Shown piece after piece: positions 58,818 through 64,000 of a stretch of DNA of 64,000 nucleotides; within the stretch, counting starts at the first letter, position 1, and the number at the start of each line of letters is the position of its first letter. The stretch is taken from contig NXFV01001865.1 of the NCBI GenBank assembly GCA_002803225.1, forward strand, positions 16,985 through 80,984, in the 5' to 3' direction. The DNA comes from Gamarada debralockiae (taxonomy: Eukaryota; Ascomycota; Leotiomycetes; Helotiales; Hyphodiscaceae). The notes beneath the pieces are model-generated. The model had not been told where the DNA came from. It saw only the letters and a list, made by a program, of their open reading frames with translations, and did not search any database. Position numbers and translations under genes: made by a program.

Positions 58818-61800
58818 ATTTGCCGTTCAGATGCGGAGATGCTGAGATGTGATTCATTCAACGCCTTGGAGCGAAGTGAAGTAAATAAACCTCGGAACTT
58901 TGTAGATCGACAGTCTCCAACAATGGCGTCGACTACGATTGTGGAAACTAAGGCGCGTCACAGTTCCCCACCCCATAAAACCGCGGCAGGTGGCCCATGC
59001 ACCACCCTGCCCATCGCTCACCGGTCCGTGCCTAACCCCCGCGATTTGCCAAATAGCTTCAAAGTCATGCACCGGGGCGATTAAAAACAATCCCGCATCC
59101 GATTTCAATAAATATTGAGGAAGATGCACGTGCCATCGAAAAACCCGCGGTGCGCCATGACGCGCCCTTGGAACCTAAGGGCTGAAGGTTAATTACGGGT
59201 GACGATAACTACCTTAGTGACAAACCACAAAACGTGACTTGGCGCATGTCGTTAAATTTGTCACGAGTTTATTTTTGTGATGTGCTATCAGGAACAGTTT
59301 TTCCTTCTAGCTTTACATAAGCACTTCCTAACCAAATGAGTGAAATCGTCAAACTGTAGACATGTAAATTATCACCGTATAATACGAATAACATTATCAC
59401 ACGCCTATCATAACCATCAAGGAAAATCCATTTCTATTCGAAAGGTGAGCAAAGCTGCTTTACTAGCAGTGGAGGGAATTACTCTACATAACTAAAAGCA
59501 CATCATTCTACAAACTTCTTTAACACGCACAAAACGCAACGACATTATAGAGAAACATATTATAAGAACTTTTCATATCTTTAAGCACAGCTTCATTTAC
59601 GTCGTAATAGTAAGCGGGAAATCATTTTACATAGTATCGAAAGTGATGGTGGCACAAATCTTGAGGGGGATACTGTATTAATTGCTTTACGAGACCTTAA
59701 CCTGTATGTTAAATTTCACCATGTATTTAGAACTAGCTCTTATATTAAGAATAGGGCATTGTAAGTGGCATGGCGTTTCTTAATAAGGTCATAGTTATCT
59801 TGTGTTATGTATAAAAATATTCTATTTATAACGTACTAGATATTTAAATAAGCTAATATATTAAGATAAATCTTCAAACATTTATTTTAAGTAAAAATGA
59901 CTATAGAAAGAGGTAAGTACAAAGTAAATCGAGCCCCCATTTTACTTAGCTTAGAAGAAACTAGCTCTTAAAAACAAGGGGTTCATGTAGTAGTAGGGTT
60001 GGAGTCTTGTAGAGCAATTAATACAGTATTTGCTACTTTTTTACTTGACAAATGACCGTTCACATTAGGAGGGCGTAGCCTAGCCTTAGCAGTAAAGGTG
60101 CGCGGGGCAAGGAAGAGAAATGAAGCATTTGGCGATGTTCCCTGTTATCATTCGTGCCTGATTATCGACACACGCGCGGCGCCTTCTTCAAAGGGAATAG
60201 GGATGTGACAATTGGTTAGCTCTCGGATATACTGAAATTCGTCTAAACTGGAATTACGTTTGAATAGGCGGCTCATACTAAGATTCCGTCTGCGTAAGGA
60301 GCTAAAAAGGTTCCATACAAGCAAGGCAAGGCAGAATCACCTTGGTAGCAAAGCTGTGTTGATAGTGGGTTGAATGGTTGGTTTATCAGTTGAACATAGT
60401 TAGATTTATATAGTGGTTACATTGCGCCGAGGAAGGATTCTACCAAGGCTCGAGAACCATGCAGGCAATAGCAAATTTGTCTCGGCGGCGAGCTGTACTG
60501 ATTGAAGGGTTCCAATATCGTCGTAGTTTCAGAGGATCTTGAAATATATACGGTAATGGTTAGAAGGAAAAGGATCAAATAAGTGTTACTGTCCTTTGCA
60601 AATTCATGCGGAGGCGATTGCTCCAACAAGTGTGATTTGTTGTGGTTGCACTAAGGGCTCTGTATCAAGGCTTGGCCTGCCCCTGAATAGCTGAGGCATT
60701 CGTACACAAGGAGGCAGAAATAATCTCAATCACCAGCTACACTGGTGGTAAATACAGGCCGCCAATTCCCTAAGCATCCTGGTAATTTAGCTCATCCCTC
60801 TGAGTTGGTCGTCTAGTCCGCAAGAGCAGGGATATAGAAGATTGAGGCATAGAGTATGCCGATACTCGACTAGTCTTCCTCCTGAGCATGATAGTAATAT
60901 AGCCGAACGGGGAGAGGAGTGGATGCATTAGCTCAGCTCAGTGTTCCTAGTTTATGCTGTGAGCCAGGAAGTGCATGATAATGTGGAAGGTAGCACGAAA
61001 TCGAGAGATGCGCAGATACCTATCACTCCTTAGCTAATATCGTGTTAGGTGGAGGTTTTGCTTCGCCCTGAATAAACACACAATTTGTGCATGTTTGCCT
61101 ATTTATTGATCTTCCATAAGGGTGGTGCAGATGCACATGTGTGAACTAGCTACGATGACGGAGGTTGGTGGATGTGTTCGTGGCAGAACTTCGATACACA
61201 ACACAAAAGCAAGGACAGATGAGGGAAGGTAGCAGAGGATTAGGTGTCCATACGCATTTCGCAAAGCAGAAAAAGAGCGGTAAGGTTGATCCGGAAGTAG
61301 ACATGAAGTTCATGATCACCAAGCGAATAGACTTTTCTGTCACTGCGAGTGTTACTACGTACAGTGACATCTTTGTCAGAAACAACCGGTGGATTATACA
61401 ATAACTCGGACGTTCATTGCTTTGGTAACTCCATTGTATTGTGCAGCTTCCATAACCCTTTGTAGCAATCAATACGCCTCACAGTTCTGATGCTCAGTCC
61501 TCCCCTCGCCCATGATTTGCCTGCTACTTCTTTCCCAAATGGTTGATCGCCTCACCACCGCCGCATTGCACTTATTACCCATAACCTTGTCTTCTTGTTG
61601 GCTTGTCCGTAATTGATCGTGACCATGACGAATGCACATCCAAGCAAGGACGTAGAAAACGGCTTGATTTCCGATAAGAAGTCCTTCCATATCAATTTCT
61701 AGAGTGCCAGTCTGTGGCTGCATTACTCGGCACATTGTCCAGCCCTTCGCAAAGCCCAGTTCAATAAATCTCTTTGCAGGTCTCTCTTAGCAGTGTGTTC

Positions 61801-62632
61801 TATGACAGTATTGCTTTTCAGCAATATCAAGATAAAGTATTTCTGACCTTGTTCAAGACCGCTTGCTTCTTAACTTTTTGAAAGATGACTGGGATGTCTG
61901 AGATGAAGGTGCTAATTGATGAAGATTTGGAAGTCGACTATATATCGCATCAAACCCAGTGGGCTCTAACTCTTCAGCTTGTCGACGCTAATTAAATGTA
62001 GGTGCTAGGGCGGGTGCAAGCGATCAAATATAGGCGCATCTTAGGTCGTGCGATGAGCCCCTGCTTTCAGTCAATGACTTGAGATATAGCTCTTCAGTAG
62101 CTGAAATTACATCAAAATGTGCAATTGCCTCGACCGCAGGTGGCATAGCAAACAGCAAGAGACGCTAGCAATGCATACGGGAGGCAGGCAGAAGGACTAA
62201 AGACGGAGACTTCGAAGACCGTCTTCCTACCTGAAGTGCTATCAAAGTTAAAGGATCGGATCAAGTGGATATGGACTGAAGGCATTGACGGCATGGATGA
62301 CAAGGCGAGATTAAACGTATCTCACCTGACTTTGCAGTAGGTTGAAAAGAAAACGTAATATGTTCTCCTCTCTAGGCCTCACCGAATCGATTCGTGAATA
62401 CGAAGTTTTATTTAGAGAGTTCGAATAGCAGACTATGTCCAGGGCGTTACGGGCGGCTACGAACCTGGGGGCGAATTTGCTTATATTACCTGAGAGCAAA
62501 ATCGAGTTGATTATAGCGCAAAAGAAAATTGGATATTATTAAAATTAAAAAAAAAGTTGAAAATCTGAAGCACTTAAACAGATACTACTACTATTTCCTA
62601 GCGATCTCTAAAGAGGGAAAAGTTCGTCTGGT
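58818..62632. other. AT-rich gene-poor stretch of 3.8 kb
   Basis: 59,250-60,060 is very rich in A and T with TpA steps and no open frame, as in RIP-altered repeats. The rest has ordinary composition but only short featureless frames (for example 61472-61146 minus). A short inverted pair GTGACAAA / TTTGTCAC occurs near 59216-59262. No known element or RNA gene was recognised. Confidence 0.4.
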
Positions 62633-63369
62633 CTACTCCTCTAAGTCTGCATTTCGCACACGCTCCATATCCTCTCTCTTTGCAACGGTTTGGCGTATTT
62701 CCCACTCGCGCTTCAGAGCACCATTCGCATGTAGCTGCATCCTATCAATCTTACTAGCTAGTAGCCTGAATTGAGCATCCTCCCTCTGTCTAGCATCCTG
62801 ATCGAATGCACCGACCCTGTCCCCTATCATCCAATCATCTAGGAACTGGCATATTTCTTCTGCAAACGTGGCCAGCTCTAGTTCGCTTATTTCAGCTGCG
62901 GTATTCAAATGTATTTCCAGCAACCCAATGTGGATCTTTCGGGCCTTTTTTTTCGACAATAGGTAGATACCTCTTTCAACGAATCTTTGGAGCAGAGCCA
63001 ACGACGCGCTGAAGCCATCCCCTTCGAAGTCATGCTCGTCTTCTCCCACATATGTAACGATGCTGCTCGTTTTCCCGCCTCTAACTCGCCAGTGTACCTC
63101 TAACACGTCGATTCTGTCTGAAAAACGGGGCACAGAAATCCAAGTAGGAGCTAAGACTCCCTTGTCTTTGCGGTCCGTCAAATCGACCTTGTATCTTAGC
63201 GAGCCGAGACGCTTGATGCAGTCCAGGAACTCATGGCGTAGTTGCCGGGTTGTATGGAGCAGTGCATGTGTAGGTGGCAACGATGTATGTACAGGATACC
63301 GTACCGCCTCTTCCCCATAGAGGGTTTCTGGGTCGGAAGTGTTGATAGGTCTAGAAGGTACGGTGATAT
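62633..63369 (-). pseudogene. 5'-truncated hypothetical protein gene at a copia LTR
   Basis: A long open minus-strand frame of about 245 codons ends at a natural stop (62633). Its composition is fully protein-like: YPVHTSLPPTHALLHTTRQL, KDKGVLAPTWISVPRFSDRI, RIDVLEVHWRVRGG and a charged helical C-terminus (ALKREWEIRQTVAKREDMER). It has no ATG at its start; upstream it runs into the 20-base tandem repeat and the LTR, then meets a stop. I infer that the copia element landed in the gene and removed its 5' part. The phrases resemble uncharacterised F-box-neighbour proteins of ascomycetes, but I do not recognise the family. Confidence 0.5.
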
Positions 63370-63584
63370 CTAGGGACAGGCAGCAGGCTATCGGTACAGG
63401 CAACAAGATATCAGGACAGGCAACCAGCTATCGGGACAGGCAACAAGAATAAGCTGTATCAAGTTGTAGATATAACAGAAGGGTTGAACGATACAGGAAG
63501 GACAGAGATTTTGAATTGAAGCTTTTGAACCCTATTTTAGACTAGCGCTATATACATCTTAGTATCAGGGTCCTCATACCAACA
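63364..63584 (+). mobile_element. 5' LTR of a Ty1/copia retrotransposon (left edge uncertain)
   Basis: The right edge is well placed: sequence ends in CAACA at 63584 directly before the primer binding site. The left edge is uncertain. A TG at 63364 would give 221 bases and one at 63455 about 130 bases. The second LTR and the target duplication lie beyond the window, so neither could be compared. Confidence 0.55.
63367..63448. repeat. Four tandem copies of a 20-base unit
   Basis: Units begin at about 63367, 63389, 63409 and 63429 with consensus TATCGGGACAGGCAACAAGA. The first is 22 bases and most diverged, the last three exactly 20. The array lies at the probable outer edge of the copia LTR and may be part of its U3 region. 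Confidence 0.85.
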
Positions 63585-63596
63585 GGTTATGAGCCC
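63585..63596 (+). other. Primer binding site complementary to the initiator tRNA-Met anticodon arm
   Basis: GGTTATGAGCCC is the reverse complement of GGGCTCATAACC, the anticodon stem-loop of initiator tRNA-Met including CAT. Drosophila copia and yeast Ty5 use such an internal half-tRNA instead of the tRNA 3' end. It is immediately next to the LTR end, as required. Confidence 0.75.
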
Positions 63597-63652
63597 GGCA
63601 GTACTACTTCTACGCTCAACCAATCATATCACCGACCAATCAAATCGCCAAT

Positions 63653-64000
63653 ATGTCGTACGACGAAAAAGCACTAAAAATACTACGCCTATCAGGCCCT
63701 TTGAACTATCGCATTTGGTCAGAAGAGTTATAGTCCTTCCTTGAAGCCAGAGGTCTACTAGACCTAGTTCTGGGTGATGAACCGAGGCCTAATAATACCC
63801 CTACAACTTCAAGCTCTCGACGTACAACTAGTACAAGGGCTAGGGGGGGCGCACGAGCACAATCAAGCCCTGTCAACACTGAGGAAGACGCTAATGTACT
63901 CACACTATCGACATACGAAGCCTGGAGACGCAGGAATACTAGCGCTAGGTCCTATATCATGGGTTATTATACCCAGACGATGAAAAACAAGATTATCGGC
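63653..64000 (+). pseudogene. Copia-type Gag start with in-frame TAG, runs off the window
   Basis: ATG at 63653 opens a frame with SGPLNYRIWSEEL, then a TAG at 63731-63733, then SFLEARGLLDLVLGDEPRP, a Ser/Thr/Arg-rich linker and NTSARSYIMGYYTQTMKNKI to the window edge. The opening 'N-Y-R/K-x-W' phrase and the helical YIMGYY part are typical of copia Gag. CAG to TAG is the RIP-type change, although read-through or a polymorphism is possible. Pol lies outside the window. Confidence 0.75.

Noticed and set aside
60417..61735. Minus-strand frames of 70-108 codons in the gene-poor stretch
   Set aside because: No features, and the composition is like the surrounding non-coding DNA.
63367..63448. 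CRISPR-like array
   Set aside because: The 20-base units are directly adjacent without spacers, and the host is a eukaryote; it is a simple tandem repeat.

Overview
The window comes from a filamentous ascomycete (Pezizomycotina). Nearly every gene is split by short introns of about 45-60 bases with GT-AG ends and CTAAC/CTAAT-like branch sites. The proteins are clearly fungal: STE23-type insulysin, SFC1 carrier, TFA1, TIP41, a fungal NLR and a fungus-type transcription factor. A leotiomycete is my guess from how the proteins read, without any search. All splice sites below were worked out by hand and checked for phase.

Layout. 0.3-2 kb: decayed F-box/LRR-like gene. 2.7-6.4 kb: GIT1-like MFS permease and a membrane-anchored aminopeptidase P-like enzyme. 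7.3-10.7 kb: large calpain. 11.4-12.8 kb: broken gene with three copies of a Cys-containing module. 13.9-23.4 kb: conserved core (YjbQ/UPF0047 protein, Asn/Gly-rich WG/GW protein, dephospho-CoA kinase, glutamate 5-kinase, ATP23 protease, Aurora kinase). 23.9-31.1 kb: TIP41 and STE23. 31.1-36 kb: accessory stretch with a nonsense-broken membrane protein, AT-rich DNA and a Hint/Vint-domain protein. 36.3-40 kb: an NB-ARC/TPR NLR-like receptor, divergent from the Hint gene. 40.7-56.4 kb: second conserved block (prolidase, TFIIE alpha, PUS1, a decayed DUF4430-like gene, SFC1, twinfilin, MED22-like, transcription factor-like protein). 57.8-64 kb: a KAE1 copy broken by four frameshifts, an AT-rich gene-poor stretch, a hypothetical gene cut by an LTR, and the 5' end of a Ty1/copia element primed by a half-tRNA.

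The conserved genes do not form a pathway cluster. They are ordinary housekeeping genes, often in divergent pairs with short shared promoters (PRO1/ATP23, Aurora/TIP41, TFA1/PUS1, TWF1/MED22). The most unusual part is the divergent Hint/Vint gene and NLR, which resembles the linked receptor-effector pairs of fungal allorecognition. Broken genes concentrate in the accessory stretches (1-2, 11-13, 33-35, 47-48, 57-64 kb).
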